Part shown: positions 1 to 9,244 of the stretch, one piece after another
How positions within the stretch are numbered: position 1 is the stretch's first letter
How the letters are laid out: each line of letters opens with the position of its first letter
Source: Chara braunii
Lineage: Eukaryota > Streptophyta > Charophyceae > Charales > Characeae
Assembly: GCA_003427395.1 (NCBI GenBank)
Contig: BFEA01000651.1
Span: 425,456-447,454, forward strand
DNA: 21,999 bases
Direction of reading: 5' to 3'
The notes under the pieces: generated by a model
Told to the model about the DNA's origin: nothing
Databases searched by the model: none
What the model saw: only the letters and a program-made list of their open reading frames with translations
Made by a program: the position numbers and the translations under genes

Positions 1-235
1 CTAATTCCCTCAACCAGTGATTGATCAGCCTGCGGTGTATCCTTGCACGTCCTACCTGAAGATCTACCGGATTGAGAAAGCAATCATGAACAGCGGCGTG
101 TGCCAGGCTGCAAGATTGCTGTTGATAGTTAACTGTCCGCCTCTGCCAGGGATCATCTGAAGAGTATGCAACGGGCCTTGCTCCAGAAGTGGGGCTTGTA
201 CCTCATTGACTGAAACGAGCCTGAAGGGAACTTCT

Positions 236-358
236 GCACACACCCTTTCTCCCAAGTGTGTAATTACTGGCAAGCAGTCCCTTCGACTCCCTCGACAGCA
301 CACACTCTTTCTCCCCATTGTGTAAATACTGGCCAGCGGTCCCGTGATTACAAGCTCT
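236..358. repeat. Imperfect tandem duplication, about 62-bp unit x2
   Basis: The segment starting GCACACACCCTTTCTCCC at 236 recurs at 298 as GCACACACTCTTTCTCCC. Both copies go on through TGTGTAA-TACTGGC-AGC-GTCCC. The offset is 62 bp and the copies differ by scattered substitutions. No function is evident. Confidence 0.75.
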
Positions 359-983
359 CCAAAAAGGGACAGCGAGTGTGAATGAAATTTGGAAGGGAGG
401 ACCACTTCCCCCCCTATCACCCATTGAAGGGAAAAGGGGAACAGGCCAATGAAGCGCGGCAAGAGCACGAGTTGAACAGAGGAATACAGTGCCCTGATGA
501 TCAGAAGTCACTCTGAGCTGACGAGTAGACGGAGAACCTCTAATTTGCCCCTGTCCCCACTTAGTACCCCTCCAACAGAGCGCGGCAATCAGAGCTTGGA
601 ATTACGAAGACAACCCCTGCTGCAGTTTTCTTGCTCAAAGAGATTCGTGGCCTGGTGGCGTCAGAGTGTTGATTGGAAGGAGTGACAAGGAAAAGGAAGT
701 TCTCTATGATGATAAATGGGTCGATAGCCTTGCGACATTATCATTGGACTGGCTGGCCCAGGTAATTCATTCTTCTGTCTAATCTGACTGGATGCAGTCG
801 CCTCAGTCGGGAAGCCGTTTTCAGCTTGCAGGGGAACTGCAGGAGCTATATTCTCGTCCACATACTTAAGAGAGTCGAGCCTCACCAACCCCATGGTGAC
901 TATCTGGCTGGCCGGCAGTGCAAGTACAGAGTGTGTCGAAATTTGTTGCAGCTCCCCTTCCTCCCCTCCCCGGGGCAACGGGA

Positions 984-1118
984 ACTCATTATTGTCTGAA
1001 CCAGTCGATTTACCGGCTGACTATTGAGACTTATTACTGCTTGAACCAGCTGAATTACCTGATGACCATTGAAACTCGTTACTGTCTGAACCAGGCGATT
1101 TAACTGTTGACTGAAAGA
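984..1118 (+). repeat. 45-bp tandem repeat, three copies
   Basis: Units start at 984, 1029 and 1074. Each begins ACTCATT, ACTTATT or ACTCGTT, followed by a shared YTGAACCAG core. The period is exactly 45 bp, so an open frame across it (918-1103) reads as a 15-residue repeat containing YCLNQ three times. The frame has no start context or domain I recognise, so coding is doubtful. The third copy decays after about 35 bp. Confidence 0.85.
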
Positions 1119-1244
1119 AACTCCTTGCGGTGTGAAGTTGCCAAATAAAAGAGAAAAGAGAAAAGAAAGACAGGTAGCGTGACGGGGCGTCTCCTACCTA
1201 GAACCCTGTTGGTCGTTGAGGACCTCTGAAGCGGGGACAGTGAA

Positions 1245-1741
1245 GTGACACGCGCTGTACGCCCTGGCTTCAACGACGAACAGGGCCCCCTCCCCGGGTT
1301 TCCCGACAGCGTGGTCAAGGAAGCTCGCCTATTTACCTCCGGGTCTTGCTCTCCTACCGTCGTTACCCTCGGAGATAACAAGACGCAACGCTTCTTCGAT
1401 CAGACGGTCCCCGACCTCCACTTCTCCCTCACCCTCCAGCCATCAGATAGTACCCAGGCGCCTCGACGCCACCATTCCTCCGCATACTTCGATGTGCTGG
1501 AGACTGGGTACGACTTTATCCTTGGCACCCCCTGGTCTCGCCGGTTCCGTGGCACAGAGGTCGAATCGACGACTGAGGCACTCGTTCTCAAAATGAAGTG
1601 TGGTCAAACCCATCGAGTCCCCTTCATTGGAACCACAGGCGACACCCCTCCAGACCTACCTCCCCAGGACCCTCGTCCCTCTAGGTCCCACCCAGACATC
1701 GCCTTCACGTCTCCTCGTCAGTTTGCTCACTTCCTCGACAA
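1245..1741 (+). pseudogene. Retropepsin (aspartic protease) C-terminal remnant
   Basis: In the active family this protease cleaves the Gag-Pol polyprotein. The visible part is the C-terminal half: a VTLGD stretch near residues 40-45 of this frame, where gypsy proteases usually have a V-L-A-D-G-like strand, and then DFILGTPW at about 1510-1533, the conserved ILG-PW element that follows the second half of the fold. The D-S/T-G active-site loop that should precede VTLGD is not there, nor is any Gag sequence, so the gene begins inside the protease. The frame closes at 1764-1766. The continuation (SVNVMDLLCYDPLF) is in another frame, entered near 1738-1742. ATG or other start assignment is meaningless for this fragment. 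Confidence 0.75.
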
Positions 1742-2021
1742 GAGGACGTCAAGTTCTGCTCAGTGAACGTCATGGATCTTCTTTGCTACGATCCACTTTT
1801 TCCCGAAGTTGAGGTCATCTCACTGGAGCCCAATCCCCCTGACCCCTCCTCCATCTTTACGGCTCCCATCTCCACATCCACCCGTCAGCCTGCGGATACC
1901 CCTTGGACATCCCAGGTCCCTACGCCGTTCACTGCCGAGTCCACCCACACGTCTCGTGTTGGCGCAGACGTTGAGGAACTCATGCGGTTCACGGCACACT
2001 TAAGAGCCCGCTGTTCACAAT
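1742..2021 (+). pseudogene. Protease-RT linker of element A
   Basis: This frame carries on the polyprotein between protease and RT. It is rich in Pro, Ser and Thr, as such linkers often are, and has no catalytic motif. It ends with an acidic, helix-like stretch (VEELMRF) just before the RT N-terminus, where the frame shifts near 2015-2022. It is assigned by position and unbroken openness only; on its own I would not recognise it. Confidence 0.5.
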
Positions 2022-2830
2022 TTGATTCGAGAGTACCGCGACGTTTCCCCCCCGTACTTCTCATACAACCGGATCCCTCAAATATGCGGTGTTGACCATT
2101 TTATCCACCTCGTGCCTGACTATCGTGTCCACCATCAGGCACCCTACCGGCTCTCGATTCCAGAGGCGACGAAACTTAAGCGTCAGCTTGAGGAGCTCCT
2201 TCAACTGGGTTTCATTAAACCAATAAATCCCCTTGGGGTGCACCCCTCACAAAGAGGACGGAACTCTTCGACTCTGCATTGACTACCGCGGCCTTAACCG
2301 TTACGCGGTTATGAACAGCTATCTCATGCGTCGTGCACATGAGTTGTTTGATTGTTTGGCAGGCAACCGCTTCTTTACGAAGATCGATCTTCGTAGCGGT
2401 TACCACTAGATCCACCTAGCCACAGAGGACCAGCCGAAGACCGGCTTTCGGTCGCGCTTCGACCACTACGAGTTCACGGTGATGCCTTTCGGACTCAACA
2501 ATCGGACTCACCAATGCACCCGCCACCTTCCAGACGGTGATGAACAATATCTTCAAGGACATCCTCGAAGAATACGTTCTCGTATACCTTGACGACATCC
2601 TGGTCTACAGTCCTACCTTAGAAAACCATCTCAGACACCTTCGCGATGTCGTACAACGCTTACACAAGCATGGCTTATATGCCAAGCTTAGTAAGTGTCG
2701 CTTTGCCCAAAGCAAAGTGGACTTCCTAGGATCTCATGTGTCTGACCAGGGTCTCCACATGAACGACGTGAAGATCACTACTATTGCAGAGAGGCCCGTC
2801 CCCACAGCTTCGCAATTTTCTAGGCCTCAC
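2022..2830 (+). pseudogene. Reverse transcriptase domain, element A (broken)
   Basis: This is the gypsy RT, which copies element RNA into cDNA. Four frames carry it in order. First come the fingers, with HFIHLVPDYRVHHQAPYRL and an LKRQLEELLQLGFIKP helix. After a frame change near 2250, at an apparent small deletion in the usual WGAPVLFVKK region, comes DGTLRLCIDYRGLN. Next is the first catalytic Asp in KIDLRSGYH (Asp at 2386-2388), then in-frame TAG at 2407-2409 where family members usually have Gln. A 13-bp duplication at 2490-2515 shifts the frame inside the FGLTNAP motif. Last is the YLDD box at 2585-2596. A further shift near 2810 leads to NFLGLTSYYSNFI at the connection. The catalytic Asp residues are kept, but no continuous frame exists. 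Confidence 0.93.
2490..2515 (+). repeat. 13-bp tandem duplication breaking RT
   Basis: CGGACTCAACAAT (2490-2502) is followed at once by CGGACTCACCAAT (2503-2515), a 12/13 match. Thirteen bases shift the frame by one, which is exactly the change seen between the upstream MPFGL frame and the downstream TNAPATFQTVM frame. Confidence 0.9.
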
Positions 2831-3497
2831 TAGTTACTATAGTAATTTCATCCAGGGATACGCTAGGTATTCCTACGTCCTTACCTCCACCCTCCTCTGG
2901 AGGAACCCGCCATGGATTTGGACACCCCTCCGTGAGGATGCTTTTCGCGCCCTCAAGAAGGCGATGACTTGTGCGCCGGTTCTTCGCCTCCCCGACTTTG
3001 ATCGTCCCTTCATCGTCACCACTGATGCGTCAAATTTTGCCGTAGGAGTTGTACTCTCTCAGGTGTTTCCCTCTCCTCCCGATTCACCTTATCCCCATGT
3101 TCCTCCTTTCCTCCCCCCTCCTGCTAACACTACTTCTCGACTGACGTCTATCCTCCCACCACTTCCCTCCACTAACAATCCTCCCGTTACTTACTCCCCG
3201 ACCATCGTGGAGGATGAGATTGTCGAGGTTCAGGCTGGGGATTGCTCAGCTACTACCTGCCGAGATAAACTACACTGCCGATGAACTTGAGGTTCTCGCA
3301 GTAGTTTATGCTACCCGGCATTGGCTTCATTATCTGCATGGGGCGCCCTTCATGGTGCGCACTGACAACTCAGTTGTCCAAGCTTTCCTCCAAAGCCCAA
3401 GCTTTCCCCTGGACAGGCACGTTGGTGGCACGACTTCTCCAAGTTCAATTTCACCACTCAGCCCATCAAGGGTGAAACAAACCGTGTCGTCGATGCC
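2812..3497 (+). pseudogene. RNase H domain, element A, with Pro-rich insert
   Basis: RNase H removes the RNA strand during cDNA synthesis. Recognisable parts are the RT-RNase H connection (FLGLTSYYSNFI), TTDASNFAVGVVLSQ with the first Asp at 3024-3026, YTADELEVLAVVYATRHW with the Glu at 3289-3291, VRTDNSVVQAF with Asp at 3364-3366, and RVVDAL with Asp at 3492-3494. All four metal-binding positions are present but spread over three frames. Shifts fall near 3235-3265 and at 3391-3396. Between the first Asp and the Glu lies an in-frame stretch (about 3063-3210) dominated by Pro, Ser and Thr. This spaces the two residues by roughly 88 codons, about twice what I expect for this family. Confidence 0.88.
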
Positions 3498-4863
3498 TTG
3501 TTCTGCCCTCCTGATCACAATCAGGAACCCACTTATCTTGCTGCCATTTCCATCACCATTGTTGATCAGTCAGTGATCGACGCATATCGCACTCAGCACC
3601 ACCACTGCCCCGATTATCGCGTCATCCACACGACACCGCGGAGTGGCAAGACCGTTCCTTCATACTCCCTCGGGGAAAACGGCCTCGTGTATTGGCATGG
3701 CAGATCTGGTCAGCTAGAACCACGTATCTGCGTTCCCTCCACCGAACAGCTCCGCGTCCAGGCTGTAGCAAAGTTCCATAACCAGGCAGTTGCCGGTCAT
3801 ATTGGCTTCTACAAGACGTTGGCTCGTGTTTGCCGCCTATACGTCTGGTTGAAGTCCAAGGACTTCATCAAAGCCTACATCCAGGAGTGTCCTACGTGCC
3901 AGAAGGTGAACAGTGCGAACGACCTTCCGTATGGGTTACTTTAGCCCCTACCCATATCTACGGGTCGTTGGCAGTCCATCTCGATGGATTTCATTGGTCC
4001 CCTTCTTCCACCTACTGAGCGTGGTTATGATGCTATCTTGGTCGTCGTTTATCGTTGTACGAAGCGTGCACGCTTTGTCCCGTGCCGCTATTGCATTAGG
4101 GCTCGTGACGTCGCCGACATCGTCTTCGATAAAGTCGTGAGAGATCATTACCTCAGAGCATCGTCTCCGATCGTGACCCGCGCTTTACCAGCACATTCTG
4201 GCGACGCCTCCACAAGATGTACGGATCCCAGCTCCGCTTCTTATCGCCTTACCACCCTCAGATGGTTGGTCAGACTGAGGTCACCGATAAAACTCTCGAT
4301 AATATCCTTCGAAAGTTTATTAGGGGTGACCAGCAGTGTGACTTACACTTAGCCCACGCGGAGATTGCGCACAACCACGTTGTTTCGCCAGCCACGGGGA
4401 TGTCGTCATTCTATTGTGACCTCGGCTACCACCCTCGCGTACCCGCGTATTTCCTACGACCGTCACGGTTGTGCTCAGACACTCATTGTCCTGCGCTTGA
4501 CGACTGGATCGCCCACATGGCGGCTATTATGAAGCGCGCACACAAGAGTCTCGCCGATGCTCAGATTTGCATGGCAGCACGAGCAAACCAATCACGAATG
4601 TATCATCCATTCAAAGCCGGTGACAATGTGCTCGTCAACGCACGCCACTTGCAACTCAAAGCGTATACGCTTCGCAAGTTCAGGTGTCGCTTCTTCGGTC
4701 CATGCCACATCCTTCAGGCCGTGGGTTCTGATACTGTCGCTAGTCCGGTCAGCTTTCGTGTGAAGCTACCTGATTACCTTCGACAGGCTTGCGTACATGA
4801 TGTTTACCACGTCTCCTTGTTGCGTCCTTATCCAGACCGTCCGAGCGCTTCGCCGGACGTCCT
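3498..4863 (+). pseudogene. Integrase, element A (catalytic residues kept, frame broken)
   Basis: Integrase inserts the cDNA into chromosomes. The zinc domain is complete: His at 3777-3779 and 3798-3800, and Cys at 3888-3890 and 3897-3899 (ECPTC). The reading frame then meets TAG at 3942-3944, in a GLL-PLPI context where relatives normally have Gln, and continues in the same frame to MDFIGP with the first catalytic Asp at 3987-3989. A frameshift near 4150-4158 follows. Then come VSDRDPRF with Asp at 4169-4171 and GQTEV with Glu at 4277-4279, giving exactly 35 residues between them (DD35E). The longest open piece (4217-5065) carries the C-terminal GPF-type module, FRCRFFGPCHI through VHDVYHVSLLRPY. 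The frame changes again near 4850-4864. Confidence 0.93.
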
Positions 4864-5292
4864 TATGAGCGCCCTCCACCTGTCATGGTGGACGATCATA
4901 TGGAGTTCGTTGTTTCCGACATTGTATCTCGCCGAGTTACCGACGATACCCCTCCACGCATCGAGTACCTTGTGCGTTGGAAGGGCTATACTGATGAGGC
5001 CACTTGGGAGCCCCTCGAGCACTTGCAGCACGCCCGAACGGACACGACTTATTCAACGCCGTTGAAGATACTCGTAGTGAAGAACTCGCTGCGAAGACTG
5101 TGTGCAAATGACCGTGCTCGTCGTGTTGAGACAGTTGCTCCTACTCGGTCGACTGACCCTTTTCCTCCTCCTCCAGCTGAGGAGATTGCTGAGGACGAGC
5201 CCGCTCCCTCTGAGACCGTTCTTCAGCAGCAGACGAACGCCTCCGCGCGTCCACAACGCATTTGTCAACGCCCTCGGCGTCTCGACGATTGA
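4864..5292 (+). pseudogene. Chromodomain and polyprotein C-terminus, element A
   Basis: Chromodomains at the integrase C-terminus are known in chromoviruses to bind modified histone H3 and bias insertion toward heterochromatin. Here the frame reads FVVSDIVSRRV, a short variable loop, then IEYLVRWKGYTDEATWEPLEHL, which has the aromatic cage positions typical of the fold (Y/W/W, around residues 20-40 of the piece). The domain is uninterrupted within its frame. It is followed by a basic, then Pro/Glu-rich tail ending in RPQRICQRPRRLDD and TGA at 5290-5292. It is the best-preserved module of the element, but it has no start codon of its own role and is read here as the polyprotein end. Confidence 0.92.
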
Positions 5293-6651
5293 TACTCTGA
5301 TCACCCACTTCTCCCTACCGACTCACACCTTCATGTACTCCATCATCAACTTATTCAGGATGTCATCGTTTTGCGGTTCTGCTTCGACATGGACTCGACT
5401 CCTACTTCAACGACCTCATCGACCACTTCGACGACTTCAGCTACCTTCTCGACTTTCGCCATCTCATCGGCTTCAATTACTTTGGACGTGACTCCTTCAC
5501 GCCACCACCCTACCCTATACCTTCCCTTGCATGTGTCGCATGATAGTTCTCACTTAGTTGGGTCTCTTTGAGTTCGGCTCTCCCCCGGTATCGCATAGGC
5601 ATTGGGACCGTAGCGTTATCTTGGCTTCCCTGCTCCCAGATCTAGCTCCTTCCCCGAATCGGTGAGTTGTGTGCATGTTTCCCTCACCCACTGCCCTCAT
5701 CACCCTAGTGTCGACTCTTGCATGCCTTCAGTTAGGCATATCTCCACCCTATTCCAAACCCCCTTTTTTTTCCTGGTCGACCCTGCATGGTGTCACCGTT
5801 TTGTCGAGCATTACCCGCCTTGATGGTCTATCTGTTAGGGTCATTGGTTTTGTTTCGCTACGACTCCCTCACCTTGAGCCTGATGCCCTATCCCACCTTC
5901 ATGTATGACTGCCCTTAGGAGTTTCAATTCTTAGGCTGCATTCACCCCCTCTTAGACCATCCCACTCTTAGTGGTTCCGCGACGTCACACTATCTTGTGA
6001 CATATTGCTCTTTTTCCTCAGCACTGAGGTCATTGCCTCCAAGACCTAAGGATTGTATCAGGCTACATTTCCTTTTCTGTTGTTAGTTAGGATGTGTATA
6101 CCAGACATTTGCTTTTCATTTGACATTATGTAGCTTGGCCTGCATCGCATGGACTCCGCGTGTTTATGGCTCTCGCGATCCATTATAGGTCTGCGGATCG
6201 TGCAATGAGCCTCTATCTGCCATGGCCAACAGCAAGGGCCGATTCGGTCATTTGCCAGTTCGACCTGTGGGACCAGGCCGTGTATTGTTTCAATCCAGTC
6301 TAGTCTTGCCCGGTACCATTGTCGGTACCAGGCCAGTCCAGTCCAGGCAAGTCAATCCGCTAGGGGTATACCCCAGTTGCAGTCTGTATTCTGGATCATT
6401 CTTCATTCTGCACTTTTGCAGTACGTGCATCTTGAGTCCGCGTCGGGGTTGCGTTGTCCCTTCCACCTCCATCTCCATTTCCTCCCCCTCAACCCTTCGT
6501 CTTGATCCTGACGGGCCACCATCCCGGCGGGCCCGTCACAACTGTAATGGTACCTCATCATTGTCCCATCCTCCATCCCTCCTCATCCATCAAACTGTGA
6601 TGGTATCTCATCCTCCTTATCAAGTTTCCATCGTCGTTATCCTCCTCCATC

Positions 6652-6717
6652 TCTCCTCCTCCTCACCTCCTCCTCCTCATCATCATCATCTTCCTCCTCC
6701 ATCTCAACTCCTCCTTG
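6652..6717 (+). repeat. CTC/ATC-rich microsatellite
   Basis: This is a pyrimidine-rich run of CCT and CTC triplets, with a short (ATC)n-like core near 6678-6691. It is low-complexity DNA. The open frame across it (6222-6752) is Ser/Pro/His-rich only because of this composition. Confidence 0.8.
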
Positions 6718-7328
6718 TCACGCCCTCGTCACTTTGTTTCTATTTTTTTTAATGAAACTCTGAAAATCGAACTCCGATTGTATTTCCTCCTTGCCACGTT
6801 GTCGTCATCACTTCTTTATCCATGGGCATTTAGAAAATATAATTGTTTCCTTTTGTGAAAGGCAATTAATCATTTTTTTTTCCCCGTGTATGTTTTGCAA
6901 AAAGAATGAAGTGTTATTTTTATGGAGTTTTTTGGGAGGTAGGGGGCTTGGGGGGGGGGAGTAAGGCTAACTTCATGGGCTAGGAGGGGAAGATGGTGGG
7001 GCATGTGTTTTTCGGAGTGGACACAGGACACGGCTGAGTTTGTGGCTTCTCTTCTACGATTTTGTGCGCAGGTCATGATGACGAGCCTAATGTGTAGTTC
7101 CGCTTTGATAAAGCGGCGGCATGGCCATAAGGACGGGGTCCGTGAAGGAGAGGTTGAGGCAGGTGCTGATCCATGTGGCAAGGGCGACTAATGGCGACAA
7201 CAATCTTACTAGTCTGTCCAGTGTGGATAGGGGCAAAAGGAAAGGTGATTGCTGCATCCACCTTACAGTGATTATAAAAAAAAAATAAAAAGAACAATTC
7301 CGAACGGGATATGGCCGCACCCGGCAGC

Positions 7329-7342
7329 GCACGGGCCCGTGC
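7329..7342. repeat. 14-bp perfect palindrome
   Basis: GCACGGGCCCGTGC equals its own reverse complement. It lies in a GC-rich patch about 350 bp upstream of the Gag frame of element B. No function is known to me. Confidence 0.8.
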
Positions 7343-7688
7343 CGTCCTCTATGGTATGGGTACGGGCCTGTACGGTGGTTGGGGAAGTCACGACCCCATG
7401 CAAGTATCATTTAACCCCATGGGGGATAGGGCGATGCTTTCCAGGTGATGGTGTGCCATTCCCTCCCTCCCACCCACCCCATCTACACTCTTGTATCCTC
7501 TTCTCCGCTCTTTCCCCATCTATCTTCTTCTCCTCTACTGCTGCTGCATTGGTGAGTTACCACGTCAACGACACGTCAACAGACATCCATGCCACGTCAG
7601 CTGCCGATCAGAGCCACACAAGCAGCAGCTCGCACCACATCAGCCTCCGCCACCCGCTTCTTCATTTATGCCTGCAATCTTGAGATCA

Positions 7689-8334
7689 ATGACGAGCAAC
7701 ATGGAGTGGAAGCAAGGGGAAACTGATGCGGCCTATCAGGTTCGCATTTTGGACCAAGTACCCGAATGGAAGAAGCGAGCAAATGCGGCCACTGCCGCAA
7801 GGAAAAAGGAGCAAGAGGCAGAAGAGCAGTGTCATTGCTGATCAACAGCGAAAGAGGGATGTTGAGGCAGCAAAGACGCACGCAGACGAGAAACGACGAG
7901 AACGCCGAGACAGACTTTTTCGCGAGGAGGATGACATAGAAATCACAGTCGGCGAGTGGGAGGCAGCTACGGAAGGCAAGGACGCCCCCGGGGCTGTGCA
8001 CGGCATTGGAAGTGCATACGCACATGTGACCGATCTGGTCTCGACATGTGCAGCCCAACAGGAGAACATCCTGCTTGGACACACTGCTCAAGCAGAAGGC
8101 CACGCTGGTCAGGCAGCAAGCCGAGACAATCGCCGACCTGCTCGACCACATGCATAGGCTGGAACACCAGCCTGCAGCAGCCAAACCCGATGGGCCCTCC
8201 AACTTGGCGGATCGTGTAAACTTTTGAAGGCGGACATGGGCATCGTTAAGGACACGGTGAAGCAACAGCACGCCGCCAACCAGCAGTTGGAGCAGCAGTT
8301 TGTGCAACAGCCGCCACTGCAGCAATGTTGGCTC
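7689..8334 (+). pseudogene. Gag N-terminal coiled-coil region, element B
   Basis: The likely Gag start is ATG at 7689 (MTSNMEWKQGETDAAY), the first Met before a charged helical region. From about 7770 the sequence is rich in Ala, Arg, Lys, Glu and Gln with heptad-like spacing (KKEQEAEEQ, QQRKRDVEAAKTHADEKRRERRD), so a coiled coil is likely. Frames change near 7815, near 8080 (to a segment reading LLKQKATLVRQQAET and closed by TGA at 8225-8227) and again near 8228 (LKADMGIVKDTV, QQLEQQFVQQ). The reading frame is thus carried by three frames in turn. In the family this part is presumed to mediate Gag assembly. The specific role is inferred. Confidence 0.75.
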
Positions 8335-8990
8335 CCAACCAACCACCCAAGTTGGATGGCATCACAATCTTCAGCGATGCATCGAAGACCGATCCAATTC
8401 CGTGGTGGCGGCAATTCATGCACAATGTGTGCAACCCCAACTTGCATGCTTGTCTTTATCACCGGTCGGGTGGCGTGTGTCAAGCATGGCTTTACAACAT
8501 CTTGTCCACGCACAAAGGTCGTAGTCTCCGAGTTGCACACGAAGATCAATTCGCCAGATCTCACGGCAGTATGGCACACGCGGTTCCAAGTGGAACCGCC
8601 CGAGCTCCAAGCAATGGAGAAGCTGCAGAAGTTCCACCAGATCTCCTTGTCGAGCACGGATTGGATCGCCAAGTTCCAATGCTTGGCATCCACGCCCAAC
8701 CTACCGATCAACTTCACAAAAATTGAACGCTACTTCATTACGAGCTCGTGCCCCGCATTGGAAAATGCGTTGCCGCAGGTTGTGGAGACGCTGACCACGA
8801 GCGAGTTATTTTTCAACAAGGCCTCGCACATGATCGTGACGAACACGGAAGCCCGTAATGTTGGTCATTTGTCTTCCACAGGCCCAAGCAGAAATCAGCA
8901 TCAGTCGAAAGTGGTCGTGGTCGCACCAACAACGCCGATGAGTCCAAGCAACAAGGCTGCTTCATCAAACAAGGCAAATACGTTAGCAGC
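8335..8990 (+). pseudogene. Gag capsid-like region, element B
   Basis: After a frame change near 8330 the sequence reads PPKLDGITIFSDASKTDPIPWWRQF, which looks like the start of a retrotransposon Gag core. Near 8525 the frame moves again to WHTRFQVEPPELQAMEKL and STDWIAKFQCLAS, continuing to about 8860 (NKASHMIVTNTEARN). This aromatic-rich helical pattern matches retrotransposon Gag capsid segments upstream of the zinc knuckle. It then becomes Ser/Asn/Lys-rich up to the knuckle. Assignment rests on position and general resemblance. In an active element it would form the particle shell. Confidence 0.8.
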
Positions 8991-9244
8991 TGTCCGAAAT
9001 GGTGGCCACCCGACCAAATGTCGAGGCACGGCAAATCGAAGACAAACACCTCTTCATCCCCCGGGACCGGAACAACCACTCAAGAACCTTGGCTCCATTA
9101 TGGCATCTTGGAGGGCATCTACAAGATCCGCTCAAAGTACCGATATTGTTTGTGGTGCAACAGCGACGAACACGACACTGTGAATTGTCCCACGAAACCC
9201 AAGGGGAAGACCCATAAAGGAAAGCGAGCGCCACCGAGAGTGAT
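8991..9244 (+). pseudogene. Gag nucleocapsid with CCHC zinc knuckle, element B
   Basis: The frame carries YCLWCNSDEHDTVNCPTK at about 9144-9197, a perfect C-x2-C-x4-H-x4-C zinc knuckle (Cys 9147-9149, Cys 9156-9158, His 9171-9173, Cys 9186-9188). It is followed by the basic stretch KPKGKTHKGKRAPP. Such knuckles bind RNA and package the element's genome. The knuckle itself is undamaged. The frame runs to a stop near 9258, while the continuing polyprotein is in another frame from about 9240. Confidence 0.92.

Larger units (their letters stand above)
1..1243. other. Non-coding stretch upstream of element A
   Basis: I see no protein similarity here. The open frames are short, overlap on both strands and carry no family motif. 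The stretch contains two short tandem repeats, described separately. It ends in an A/G-rich patch near 1144-1172 just before the first recognisable retroelement coding sequence. A 5' LTR and a tRNA primer-binding site would be expected here if element A were complete. I could not recognise either, and I saw no copy of this stretch downstream of the element. Confidence 0.5.
1245..5292 (+). mobile_element. Ty3/gypsy chromovirus remnant (element A)
   Basis: Pol domains lie in gypsy order: protease remnant, RT, RNase H, zinc-binding integrase with DDE core, GPF module, chromodomain. The C-terminal chromodomain marks it as a chromovirus. The reading frame changes about nine times, and TAG codons interrupt RT (2407-2409) and integrase (3942-3944). 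Gag and the protease active site are missing, so the copy is 5'-truncated. No LTR pair, polypurine tract or target duplication was recognised, so the outer limits are only the limits of recognisable coding sequence; a decayed tail may run to about 5567. It differs clearly from element B, so the two are not copies of one family. Confidence 0.93.
5293..7688. other. Gene-free stretch between elements A and B
   Basis: I see no confident gene. Just after element A, one frame (5376-5567) stays open with an aromatic- and Asp-rich sequence (NDLIDHFDDFSYLLDF) and ends in TGA; it might be a decayed C-terminal extension of the element A polyprotein. Open frames at 5669-5908 and 6222-6752 carry no motif. 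The region also has a CT/ATC microsatellite, a run of nine A's near 7267-7275 and a GC palindrome at 7329-7342. LTRs of A or B could lie here, but I could not match any segment to another part of the window. Confidence 0.5.

Noticed and set aside
3330-3518. Minus-strand frame in the RNase H/integrase region as a gene
   Set aside because: It overlaps conserved plus-strand RNase H motifs and shows no similarity of its own.
5669-6752. Hydrophobic open frames (5669-5908, 6222-6752) as small membrane proteins
   Set aside because: The second spans a CT/ATC microsatellite, and neither has a convincing start context or motif.
7666-8717. Minus-strand frames of 202 and 226 codons opposite Gag of element B
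   Set aside because: They are shadows of the plus-strand Gag, which has recognisable retroelement sequence; the minus products have no motifs.
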